From the NCBI RefSeq assembly GCF_963678635.1, contig NC_087067.1, positions 37,208,686 to 37,272,685 on the forward strand: a DNA stretch of 64,000 nucleotides. Reading direction: 5' to 3'. A program made the position numbers and the translations under genes. Under the pieces are notes generated by a model, which did no database searches, was not told the DNA's origin, and worked only from the letters and a program-made list of their open reading frames with translations. Shown here in pieces: positions 31,079-42,065 of this stretch; position 1 is the stretch's first letter, and each line of letters begins with the position of its first letter. Source of the DNA: Symsagittifera roscoffensis (lineage: Eukaryota; Xenacoelomorpha; Acoela; Convolutidae).

Positions 31079-31922
31079 CTTCGGTCTTGTCCCAATACTC
31101 GTCACGGAGTGTCTTCCTCGTTTTAGGGTCTTCTTGAACCACCGTACCTTGTACCACCACTCAAGCTCTAGTAAAATTTTCCCAAAAACCCTCTCTTAAA
31201 AGCCAAATGCCGACCCCCTTCTTCTTTTTGGTTGTTTCTATTTCAATGTAGGTGCGCAGGTATCTTGTGATCACCTGTTCGTATAAAACCAAACACAAAT
31301 CCTCAATAAAATGCAACAAAAAATTTTAAGTAAGAAAAATGATAAAAACAGAGAAATGAGCCCACCTAAAATTTAAAGGTGACCAATGTCTACCTTTCGT
31401 CTAAAAAAAAATGTCTGGTACCTAATTGCCACGCGTTTTCCTCCCCCCACTAGTGATCTTATGGGGTATCACAAAAGCTGTCTATATCCGGTCCCCCCTA
31501 CCAAACCAACCAGCGTACCAGTCTTAACTCGAGTTGAATTTTGGATCTCCACCTAATATTACCAACGCGTGTTAATTTCTAATGTAACTAAGTCAACGAT
31601 GTCGACTAATTAGTTACTCTAATTTCCCCCTTTTTACAATTTACAACCGCCAACCTCTAACTTAACCAGCCCCCCTTCTAACCTCCCCCCTTTCTAGCCC
31701 CCCTTCTTAAGCCTAAAAATTACTTTAAGCGCCGGGTGCTAAACCTCTCGAGAGAAAACCGTAGACCTGTTTCCAGGCCTGCTCAAGTAAAAACGTTCCT
31801 CAAAACTGGGGAATTTCGCTTATCCAATTTTACACTTATTTCCTATAATGTAATTTGGATTCTAACGATACCCGTTCTGCCCAACTTGAGAACTCTAGAA
31901 TTGCCAAATCCTTCTTGGCTGC

Positions 31923-32120
31923 TTTCCCACTCGACTGGTCACCTGTTCCAGTCCAGTCTCCTATTGGTTCAGCCAAGTGTCCCTGAACCACTTTCCCACT
32001 CGGCTGGTCACCTCTTCCAGTCAAGTCTCCTATTGGTTCAGCTCAAGTGTCCCTGAACCACTTTCCCACTCGGCTGGTCACCTCTTCCAGTCAAGTCTCC
32101 TATTGGTCCAGCTAAGTTCC
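31923..32120 (-). repeat. 69/70-bp tandem repeat, nearly three units
   Basis: Units start at 31923, 31992 and 32062 with TTTCCCACTCG and contain CTCCTATTGGTTCAG. The third unit is cut short at about 32120. CCTATTGG includes a CCAAT-box string on the opposite strand, repeated once per unit. Confidence 0.85.
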
Positions 32121-32580
32121 AAGCTATCTGAAAACCCTTGACAACGCCCCACTTCGGACACTTTATTCAGTTTACTAGTTTAAATTGCTAGGTTGATCGA
32201 AACGATCGAACTTGTAAAACAGTATGGGTATACTATTTAATTAATATAAAGGTTTGATCCAACTAATCTGGTGTCAAAGTCACTGTCTTTTTTCGTTTTA
32301 TGGTTTTTGTTCCTTTTTCTATTCTTTTTTGGTTTTTGTTTTGCTTTTTGTCTTTTTGCTCGCGTTTTTGTCCCCCTAGTTGCCCCCTTTTACTCGGTTA
32401 GCTAAGCCTCGTTCGGAGAGCGTACCAGGAAATTTTCTCGAGTTTTCTTAAAAAGCTATCACGGTACAACCGGAAGGTTTGCACGTTCCTGTCGAACCGT
32501 ACCGCCGGTACTCTAGAATGGGCATTCAGCCCGAAGCTGTCTCAAGTGGGTTCGACTCCGTAGTCTTGATGTCGTAAACA

Positions 32581-32593
32581 CCCAGGAGCGCCA
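32581..32593 (-). other. Candidate primer binding site
   Basis: The plus strand reads CCCAGGAGCGCCA, which looks like a tRNA 3' end including CCA. The minus strand therefore starts TGG, 11 bases inside the 5' LTR boundary. I could not name the tRNA. The usual distance is 0-10 bases, so the assignment is tentative. Confidence 0.45.
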
Positions 32594-32604
32594 TAAAAAC
32601 ACTA

Positions 32605-33533
32605 TGTAACATTCGTCTACTGCAGTCACACATGAGGCTTAAGAAAAATAGGCCCTATAACCACTGGCTCAGGGGTCAGGGACACTATCTCTTGTGTTTT
32701 CCCACCTCAAGAACGGTCGGAGCCAGTTCGGTTCGCTTGTGACATGAGACTACGACCCGTTACAGCTTAAAGGCTACTACTAAAATATCCCCCCACTCTA
32801 GAATTAAGAACGTCCCCATACTTAGGTCTCTAGATACCCAAAATACATGAACGCCGTTAAAAACCGGGTTGGAACAATCCGTTAGGTTACTTTTTATTAG
32901 ACAGTGTGACTTTGATCCATTTCAGATGGATCAACCTAAAACTCGCCTTACCTCAACATAACAATCACAAAACACACTCTAGAAATTTAAATTTGTACTC
33001 ACATAGCAGCACGCTCAAGAATTGGGAAATGATCCAGTTGGTAACTAACTCAAGAAATAAATAACTAAAAGAAGTTTAATGTTTTATAGTTTGTACGACA
33101 AGGATAAGTCTATGCTCTAGAATTTGAGTTCTCATGGACCGCTGGGACACTCTAGTTGTCCGCCTTTCCGCTGAAGGTTCACTCTGGTCCAGCTTTAGAA
33201 TAGAACTCCAGACACGACTATCCAACTCGTGGGAATACGCTTGTTTCTGTTTCGAATAGGACAGCTCTACTCTTGTTCACTATGATGGAAATTGCGAATA
33301 GCAATTTCCCATTCGTTTTTATCTGACTACTTTCCCGCAATTGTTCTAAAATTGTTCTCTTTCCCGCAATTGTTCTAAAATTGTTCTGATTTCTTTTTCT
33401 GATTTTCAGTTATCGCGAGAAAATCGTGCATGACATGTTCCATTCGAAATTTTGAAAAATTAAATTTCACTTCAAAATCAAGTATTTTCTGCTCTTCTCA
33501 AGGTCAAACTTCCAAATATGACCGACTGGCACA
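32605..33533 (-). repeat. 5' LTR of the giant element
   Basis: 929 bp, nearly identical to 10501-11429. It is the promoter-bearing LTR, because the element reads leftward. It contains the same hairpins and AATAAA signal. Confidence 0.95.
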
Positions 33534-36076
33534 ACAAACAGACCCGGCATTAGTCCTATAAGGAGCTAAGGAGTCTACTACCGTTACATCCCACAAGAGC
33601 TGCTTACCATCAGCCCATGGAACGAGCGTCAAACCGTCTGGTCGCTTCTGATCGGTCCTGTAGAGTAGTCGTGGTTCAAAAAACAGACGGAATGTGAGTA
33701 GATGATAGACTCTGCTTTATAAGGGCATTCAGGTTTGAATGCCTAGAGAATCTCCCTGCACTTTTGAGGAAAGAAAGACCATGCCAACCATCCTCGGTAA
33801 CGTCTTTTTCCGCACACGCATTTATGCCGTTCGCATATTTTCGATCCTAATCGAAGTCCTATCGCAATTCTGAGTTGTTGGTTCGACAGTTTTAACCTTA
33901 AATTTTTGCACGGGTTGACGTTCAACCATTGGGAGCCAAATCTATCTTGGAACGCGTTGAACCTTTTTACGTCCGTTGGCTGTCAAACTTTTTTGGATTT
34001 CATTTTCCAGGGCCATTTCAATTTTTCCAAGGTCAAACCACCGTTTAAGCGCATCATCATAGGTTCCATTCACATGCTCCAAACCAAAGATTTCGCTCAA
34101 GGCATCTTTCGCTCCTACTGCTGAGGCTAAGAAAGCGGGTAAAGCGAGTAGACGAGCGGAAGCAACGCCCAAGCCACCTTTGGCTGCCGGGAAAACTGCT
34201 TGTAAAAACTGGTTATCATCCATTTTCACGTTAGTGACCTTGCATAACGAATTTCTTAGTAATTTATCGTAGCGTTCCAAAAAATCAAGGGCTCGTACGC
34301 AAAAAATATAGGAGTTTTGGCATGCTAAAGCAATTTTTCAGGAGGTAAAAACCATAATGGGCGTCTAGTTTGTCAATGACATCCGAGATTTTTTCAAGCT
34401 CTTTAACTTTTTTGTCGAGCAATTCTTTTCGGCAAAGTTCGCCGATTGGAGATCCTAAAATGAATTCTTCTTTTGTTTTTATTTTTATTTTGGGGCATAT
34501 TTTTCGAAATTGTGTTAAAATTGAATTATACTGTGTACTGGTAGTCGGTCCCAAAAAACAAAGTTCACACTTCTCAGTGTTTAAGCTCAGGCCGTAAATT
34601 TGTTCCGATTTCAAAATGTTTTTAAGGTCCCGGAGTCCTACCTTATAGTCGTTGGCTAAATTCCCATCATCTAAAAATCAGATGTTAATTTTCGACTCCA
34701 ACTGTTTGACTAGTGTATGAATTGTTTCCGCAAAAAGGGGTGGGGCTTCAGAATCACCTTGCTGAGTTCCGTCTTCTGACATTATGACAGAGCTTCCGTA
34801 AAAAAGGTAACTAGGTTTACCATACGCGCAGTGGGTGTAATTATACAATTCGGGGCGATTTGAATAAACATGATTCAGCATTGCTTCTCTGTTTTAAGAG
34901 TTAAAGGCATTCTTAAAAACTAATTTTAAAAGAACAGTGCATTTTGGATTGTCGTCGCGTTCAATTAGGTTTCGAAACGAGTGCGCAGCTATTTCTGCTC
35001 CTCGTTTGGTACCGCATCCTACCTGTACGTTTCCGAAAAAATTTTGTCGCTCGGACAGGGCCTTGCTTCCAGCGCATTTAGACGCGATACGTCTCAGCGT
35101 GCTGCCCATGGCAATCGGTCTCAACCCTCCGTCTATCTTTATGAGGGCGATAAGCTTTGCGCCAAAAAAGAAGGGTCTTAGTGGTTCGGGTATTTTGCCA
35201 TCTCCAATGAGGTTTATCAGCTTAGTAAGCGATTTCAGAAAAATAAGTCCTGCACTGCCATTCGACTTACTAACAAGATCTTTAAAAATTTGAGGAACTA
35301 TTTTATCAGGACCTGCTGCTGATCCGTTTGGAAAGGACATTATCGCTTTGTATAGGTCGAAATCGGTTACGAAAAAACTATCCAACTTTTCTGGATTTGG
35401 AGCTGCAAATTTGGCTCGCTGCGGGTGCTTAGACAACACTTTTTGATAGTTATCAGTTGAAAAAGGAGCTATTTTGTCATCCGAAGCAGCGTGCCTTATT
35501 CCTCCCTTTACATTTCCTTCATCGAGCTTACTACTTATAACTTTATTCTCTGCTCGAGGTCACTCAGAGGCGGGCTTGAAACTTGGGGATGGGGTTTTGG
35601 AAGTGACACGTCATTTGCTCGAATTTTTTTATTTATCAAAGAACTCATGCTTGTGGTCTGTTTGCGTCCACTTTTTTTCGGTTGCTCCAAAAAAAAACAA
35701 GAACGACGTTAAAAAAAATTAGCCATTTTGTAACATCTTCTACATTGTAGACAATGTCATTTATTTTGTCCGACAGACTTTCCGCCAAGGGAACACGCGA
35801 GTCTTTTGGTACTCTCTTGAGTACTCGGACATTTGAGATGGCTGTATTAACATAATTGTCTAGCACTAAATCATTACCTATTGTTGCTTTATTAACAGAT
35901 TTTACATCAACGCATAAAGGACACTGAAACCATTGGGTTTTCTTAGAGTCGCTAAGAGAAATATTTACATAACTGATATGATACCAACTAGAACAACAAT
36001 CACATCTAATCCAATTTATCAGTCCTGAAGGTTTTAAGCAATCTTTGCTTGTACACTCTTTGTTGTTTTTCCTCAT
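33534..36076 (-). pseudogene. Non-LTR retrotransposon, second copy (PHD finger, RT, nuclease-like end)
   Basis: Counterpart of 1265-3864, with its last codons on the far side of the LTR element (10440-10500). PHD-like finger at 36076-35700. RT motifs AAGPDKI, GCGTKRGAE, GTQQGD and FLDD, with the stop before FLDD at 34678-34680. One base kept here but missing in copy 1 leaves a longer thumb frame (34614-34285). Still inactive. Confidence 0.83.
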
Positions 36077-36509
36077 CTTAACGCAGCATAAAGGTAAAAA
36101 AAGGATTTTGACTGCACTTTAGGGGACTGAACTAACCCATGATAAGCGGTTAGTGGGAATTTTACAAATCAGCAAATAAAAAAAAGACAACTTAATTAAT
36201 TTAAATTTTAAAATCGAATTATAAAAATCAAAAACAAGGAACAATCTCACCCGAGCTCAGTAGGTCCAGCGGCTCACCACCAGACTCCTCAAGCCAGTTC
36301 CAGTTTCCCACCTCCCCACAGAAAACCACTTGACAGACCTGTCTCTAAAATCCCTCAGAGGGCGCTCCACATACAGGCACAAACATCAAACATAACAAAT
36401 CTAATTAATAAGTTCATCTTAACAATTAGGCTAAAAGCATTTTAACTAGGCTAAAAGCAATGTTTAAAGCATTTTAACTCCTCAATTAAAATGCTTTAAG
36501 CCTCTAAAA

Positions 36510-36802
36510 TTAATTAAACAGGAAGGACGAGATTAGCGAAGTGCTGTATACTAGGTTGAGATCAATGGTGGCACAGCCGGCTAGGCTGTATAGATTAGCA
36601 AAAGTACATAAACAATGCACACCACTTCCTCCCGTCCTTTCTTTACCTGGTAGCTCATATGACAACCTAAATAAAAAATTGGCAAAGTACTTTGATGAAA
36701 TTGAGGGGGCAAACATAGAAACGAACATTCAAACTGGCAGGGAGATCTTGGAGAAAACTGAATGGACTCTGATGAGAGTATAATCTCCCTTGATGTAAAG
36801 AG
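36510..36802 (+). pseudogene. Penelope-like RT 5' part, second copy
   Basis: Same motifs as 4298-4590 (LYRLAKVHKQ, PGSSYDNLNKKLAKYF, IETNIQTGREILEKT). It ends at GTAAAGAG, 36795-36802, where the nested element starts. Two substitutions relative to copy 1 include PTVLS to PPVLS. Confidence 0.83.
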
Positions 36803-38870
36803 CTTGAAAAAATTTTTGCTAAAAAGTAAAATTTCAAACGTTTTCGCAATGTGCATCGTCAGGATTTTCACAATAAACTAATCTAAATGACGATAATACA
36901 TCAACTTTCATATGTTACTTACAATAATTCACATACATTTTGGTTCTAACCCATCATGTCAAAAAATTAGCCATTCACAGTTGACCTCAAAATTACTATT
37001 AAAATTAAAATGCTTTAAATCTCTAAAATTAATTAAACAGTTTCAAATTAACTAGTCTGGAAGTTTCTGGATCATAATTTCATTTTAGACATGTACGTTT
37101 TAAATGAAAAACCAAAAATTTTTTGGGACTAAGTTTTCAGTGTTAAGTCGCTGCTCCTAAACTCATCGCGAATGTTCAAGCCCGGTTTCTCTTTTCTGAT
37201 ATGTTTTGCCTCTAGTGTTAATAATTTTGTTTGGTTGTTTGACCCATATATAATTTCCTAACTAAGATCTGCGCTATTTCCCTCAAGTTGTCATTGCTGA
37301 AGGTGGACGCCTACCAGTGAGTCTGCTGTCTTATGTTCCTCAATTCTAGTGGTCAAATGTCGATTAAATTGTCCGACATGGGAGGAAGTGCATCCACAAC
37401 ATGACAGTTTATAAACCACTCTTGACTTGAGAACATTAGAAAAAGCTGACTTCAGTTATGGTAAACATTATTCTAGTTTTCTTGTGGTGAAAACCACTTG
37501 AACGTTAGTTAGTTTTTGTAACCTGTTAGCAACATATTGGCTTTGGTAACTTCTATATTGCACCATCAGCATTGGGTGCTTCACATCCTTTGGTGATTGA
37601 GTTGACAAACTCCTCTCACTATACAGGGACTCGCCCTTACCCTCGATGCTTTTGCACAGGGCATCTGAAGCCACCTTTGCGGTTCATTTTTCAGGGTATT
37701 GACTTGTCAGCCATTGCGTTCTATTAGTTTCCATAGCCTTATCAATTTGCTCCCAGCGAGATGTACTCCTAAAAACCCTGGGTACATTGCCTTGGATAAC
37801 ACTACGCTTATACTGAGTTGGGACGTTGCTTCTATAGCTCAATATAGTCCCTGCATCTGTTGGTTTTTGATACCAACTGCAAGTTACACACCTACCCTGC
37901 GATACATTTATGTTCAAAACCATTTAGGTAAAGCTTCTCATACGAGCTGCCTGGAAGTGGTAGTCATATGGGTGTCTCAGCCTTTTGTACCTTAGCTAAA
38001 CCGTACAAACGGGCGGGTTGCCCCCCTGTTGACCTCATCTTAGATTATAATTGATCACTTATCTCGTCTTTTTTGTTCATGGCTAGTAATTCTTTGTTAA
38101 GTTCTTTCTCAATTTTCAGTTTAACCTCATCAGTGTTTGCATCTTTTTTCAAAAACTGAGAAAATTGCAACAAAGATTCCAGCTTTGTTTCATACGTTTG
38201 TTTCCCCATTATGCAAAACCAACCCCCTTATCAAAAGCCAAAGCCAGCTACCCATTAACTTTGAGATATTTCCTCGTTTTTTCAACAGGTTTGTCTCTTG
38301 GGGTTTGCCAGAAGTTTCACCAGATGTTTTTTGATTTTTCAATTGTGAGATGAAAATGTCGATATCAGCCAAAAAGTGCGTTTCGTTACAATTTTCTCTA
38401 ATGGGATGCGTCGAGCCTATTGATAGCACTTCATATACCCATCAAGGCAAATCAATATTATCAAGCACCTTAATTGATTGCCCATTTCTCCCCCCAAGAG
38501 GTTTATCTTGTCTCTCGGACAGCTTTTCTTACTTTTTTCCATGGTTTTTTGATGTTGTCTTTAAGCTTGCCTCATTTTGACACCAAACGAAGGGGAAAAT
38601 GGATGCCCACGACTGTTCGTCGATTTCTTTTTGCACCAGTGATCGTGCTTTCATTAGCTTCTCCTCGTACCTTTTCCTGTCCCTATTTGCCCTAGAAGTT
38701 TCAGTCCTTATTAGTTATAATTGAAAATTATGCACAGCTCGGTCCGAAAAAACATCGTTCTCGGGGACCCTAAACTTCAAAAAGTCCGTTGTTAGACCGT
38801 TTTTCATATACTTTCTCAGAGACTTCAATCTTTGTACAGATACTTGCAATTTCTGAAAGAGTTTTTAATA
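36803..38870 (-). mobile_element. Nested Penelope-like element, second copy
   Basis: Counterpart of 4591-6658, flanked by GTAAAGAG at 36795-36802 and 38871-38878. Same thumb and GIY-YIG remnants and the same central deletion. It was carried along by the segmental duplication and is not an independent insertion. Confidence 0.8.
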
Positions 38871-40285
38871 GTAAAGAGTTTATACACTAATTTCCCGCTC
38901 AAGGAAGCGGTTGAAATAGCCCTGAGGAGAATATATGAGCAAGTCAACCCTCCGGAAACATCTCGCAAGACTATGAAAAAATTATTGAATATGGCAATGA
39001 GTAAGGTACACTTTAAATGCAACGGTTTGTGGTATGTACAAAAAGACGGTTTAGCAATGGACGCCTCCCTTGCAGTAATACTGGCCAAGTTTTGGCTCAA
39101 AGAATACGAACCTGTATTAAAGAAAGAAGTACCAAAAATGACTGTGCTAATTGATGGTAACAAGGAGGTCTGCCCTGGATGTCAGAAAAAGGTGACATAT
39201 TGGACTAAAGGGGTAGAATGCGAAGCTTGTTTGAATTGGTACCACTTAGGATGTGGTAACATATCGGAAGCTGAAAACGCAGACATCGCTGAAACAGTAT
39301 GGCATTATTTGCATGCAAAAAACAACAGGAAGCAGATCAGGCTGAGATTGGTGTTAAATTTTTTCTAAGACGTGTGGACGACACAGTTAGAACTGTCAAG
39401 GGTGATCCAGGGTTAATTCTCGAGGCTGTCAATAATTTGCATCGAAACTTGCAGTTCACCATGGAAGAACTCGATAGTAACGGTAATTTGGCCTTTTTGG
39501 ATTTAAATGTCAACGTGGACTCAGGAAAAAAGGTTTTCAGAAGTACCTCAACCTGGGAAACTTTTGACCAGGCATTGGAAAAAAATCAAAAACAATGGAT
39601 TAAAAATCAATATCCGAAAAATTGGTCGGACAGGGTAGTGTTTGAAACTCTTAACAAGATCATTGAGGGACGTTTTAATCTTGACACATGTGCAAAGGGT
39701 GGTTACACACACATCAGACACAATGAAATTAGAGACACATTCGCCAACCTAATGAACGAGGTTTGCCATAACGTCGAGATTGAGCCGAAACTTCAGCCGT
39801 TGCAAGGCGAAAGCTTTGTCAACAATTCAACCACAACTAAAGATGAGGCACGACTTGACATTAAGGCAAACGGACTCTGGGGTTCACGATTCAGCCGCGC
39901 TTTCTTTGATGTGAAAATTTTCAACCCCCATGCTTAAACATCGCAAAAACTGCATAAGGATGCATACAAATACCACGAAACGCTGAAGAACTCCAAATAT
40001 CAGCAAAGAATTTTAAACGTAGAGCAGAGTAGCTTGTGCCCGCTAATTTTTGGATGCACTGGTGGCGCTGCTCCAACAGCCACGCGGACGATGCAGCGAT
40101 GGGCCGAAAAACTAAGTGAAAAAAGACAAAGCTATCCAGAATCTATAAACTACATAAGAACTAAAATAAGCTTCGCGCTCCTGAGGAGCTCTATACTTTG
40201 TATAAGGGGGTGCAGATCGCTACGCAAAGTTCAATTTATCGACAACTCCATAAGCGCTATTGTAGAGGAAGGACGGCTAAGATAA
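38871..40285 (+). pseudogene. Penelope RT with PHD finger fused to PD-(D/E)XK-like domain, second copy
   Basis: Counterpart of 6659-8073. The open frame across the Penelope-to-nuclease junction (39299-39937) is kept. The frame break inside the PHD finger is present, with one substitution (LLAKN to LHAKN). The C-terminal piece is slightly longer in frame (40034-40285) because a codon differs at CPLIFG. Confidence 0.8.
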
Positions 40286-40731
40286 ATTAACATTACGACG
40301 ATGCATTTAATGCTGATTTATGACTTCATTGCTGATATATATGCATTTTTATATCGCTGGTATGGCCCTATCCAGCTTGTGCACTTACCGTTACTAAACG
40401 GAAGGGCCCCTTTTGTAATTTAGTTTTTTAAAAAGTTTTATTCGCGAGTTAGGTTGAAGAAAGGTAGCTTTATGTTTCACTTCTAGCTAGCAACTACTTA
40501 CACTAAACTCGCGGGTGTAAACAGTTCTCAATCAGCAAAATACACCAAAAAAAACAAATCGAAAACAATTTTATTTGAAGCCAAGCAAAATTTGTTCACA
40601 AACAATATCCGTTGAGAGGAGAAAAACAAAAATAAAAAAGTCTAGCACTCGCAAAAAGGGGAGCTTTAAAATTCCGAGAAAAGAAAGGAAAATGAAATGA
40701 AGTAAATGGAATTTGAAAACCTAATGGGATT

Positions 40732-40801
40732 GGCAGCCTACAAGATTCGAATCACTGACCTGTGGGTTATCAAGTTACGACAGTAGTTAGTTGACCTTGC
40801 A
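40732..40801 (-). repeat. tRNA-like relic, second copy, cut at the duplication end
   Basis: Same GATTCGAATCT B-box-like string and GATAAC spacing as 8519-8588. The segmental homology ends at its 5' side, so the breakpoint lies within or next to this relic. Confidence 0.35.
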
Positions 40802-41235
40802 ATGCAATATCGAGGTAATCCATCTCAACTGTTCGCTGCAAAGGTTCGGCACAAATCCGGAGCAAAAATTTTTACAACAAGAAAATTGAAAACATGCTTG
40901 CCATCTCTCAAAACTTCCTTTGCTCGTAAACTGAGTTACAAAGTGGTCTATAAGCTTACATGTAGTGGATGTAACTCCACCTATGTCGGCCAGACAGTCC
41001 GAAGTTTACCCACGAGGGTCGATGAACACCGCAAAGGGGACTCCCCAGTAGGGCCACACATGTTAGTGTAATAAGGAGGTACGCGGTACTGCTGAGCTGA
41101 AGTGAGAGATTATAGACCAAATAGCCAACACTCATAAGCTGCTCAAAATAGAGGCTTTGCATTTTTGGAAGGAGAGACCGAGGGTCAGTCAACACACGCG
41201 ATGAATTCAGGAGCCGGGAATTATCACTAGAATTA
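40802..41235 (+). pseudogene. Penelope-like element 3' fragment with GIY-YIG domain
   Basis: The frame starts with QYRGNPSQLFA, the linker that follows the Penelope thumb, then KVVYKLTCSGCNSTYVGQT, RVDEHRKGDSPVGPHM. This is a GIY-YIG endonuclease in its Penelope form with the preceding Cys pair. A stop follows at 41069-41071. The remainder of the domain is readable in other frames to TRDEFRSREL near 41215. Upstream RT is absent. It belongs to a different PLE lineage from the one at 42066-45118. Confidence 0.8.
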
Positions 41236-42065
41236 TAATCTATGTATAATATTGCTAAAAGTTAAAAAACTGACTTGTAAGAATCAAAAATAGTCCCAAA
41301 TCTAAATTTTATAACCATGAAAGAACAAATTGCTAAGAAGAAATATAAGTGAATTACAGGAAAAATTTATTATTATTACGTAATGTATTATGAAATGAAA
41401 GTTGTTCAAATATGATTGGTCAAAAAGTTTTAAAGAATTTTCAGACATTTGTCTCATTTATCAGATTTTTGATCTTTTTGAAGATATTGTAAAAAATTTT
41501 TAATCCTGATGATGCACGAATTGTGCGAAAACATTTTTATTAACATTTTAAATTTCATTTTAAATTTTTTATATTAATAAAGAAAACTTTTTTTAAAAAA
41601 AATTGTGAAAAAGAACATAAAAGAAAAAAATCATGCTACGAACATGAAAAGTCGCAGAGCGACGCCCTGAATTTTCCAACTGACATCCTGACATGTTTGC
41701 GAAAACGTTTGGAATATACTTTTTTTGCAAAAATCTCGTCAATTTTAATTGTAAATTTGCGATAAAACAAAAAACGAAGAGCTTAAAATTCCAATTGTTT
41801 TCCCATTAAAGGGCCAGTATCTAAAATCATAATGATTTTTGTCAATGTGTAAGGATTTTGTGTAGTGTTTTTTATCGATGCGTGGAATATAGCCTTTTTT
41901 TTAGTTACCAAAGTGTTTAAAAATTTTAGTGCCTTACTCACGGTTCCAAAGCACCAACACCCTCATCAGATGAAAGAAAAAGCGATAGGAGAGCCTTGTT
42001 TCAGCAATTCTTGGCCAACAGTTACTGAAAGACATTCCATTGAAGGAGAAAAAAAGTGGCTGTGT
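41236..42065 (+). other. Non-coding AT-rich stretch, probably Penelope terminal-repeat material
   Basis: No coding frame. It contains a hammerhead-like motif at 41506-41530 and a weaker relative, TGCGAAAACGTTTGGAATATA, near 41698. The latter also resembles the 3' end of the nested PLE at 4600-4650. This fits the tail of one PLE joined to the leader of the next. Confidence 0.55.
41506..41530 (+). ncRNA. Hammerhead-ribozyme-like motif
   Basis: CTGATGA (41506-41512), one base, a stem II of GCAC/GTGC with loop GAATT, and GAAA (41527-41530). The core bases match the hammerhead consensus. Stems I and III are not evident in the AT-rich surroundings, so activity is doubtful. Confidence 0.4.

Larger units (their letters stand above)
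31079..32604 (-). other. 5' leader of the giant element
   Basis: Runs from the 5' LTR toward gag. It contains the primer-binding-site candidate, a 69-bp tandem repeat, T-rich and pyrimidine-rich stretches, and no long frame. At about 2.5 kb in total with the minisatellite, it is long for a gypsy leader. Confidence 0.6.
10501..33533 (-). mobile_element. Complete giant Ty3/gypsy-type LTR retrotransposon (about 23.0 kb)
   Basis: Two 929-bp LTRs (10501-11429 and 32605-33533) begin TG and end CA on either strand and differ at three positions that I found. They enclose, on the minus strand, a leader, gag-protease-RT-RNase H, integrase plus macro-like domain, and a 2959-aa third frame. The RT to RNase H to integrase order, the GPF-type integrase tail and the two CCHC knuckles place it in Ty3/gypsy. 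The insertion splits the second segmental copy between its 1324 and 1322 equivalents. The direct flanks share only ACA, shorter than the usual 4-6 bp duplication. Typical gypsy elements are 5-10 kb, so this one is more than twice as long, mainly because of the third frame. Confidence 0.95.
33534..40801. repeat. Tandem duplication, copy 2, right part
   Basis: Near-identical to 1322-8590 with an offset of about 32212. It ends inside the tRNA-like relic, where sequence homologous to a Penelope GIY-YIG end begins. It carries the same nested insertion and the same stops as copy 1. Confidence 0.92.

Noticed and set aside
30641-31199. Frames of 130-175 aa on both strands and CRISPR-like regular spacing
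   Set aside because: They are by-products of the 13/14-bp minisatellite. There are no spacers between repeats and the context is an animal retrotransposon leader.
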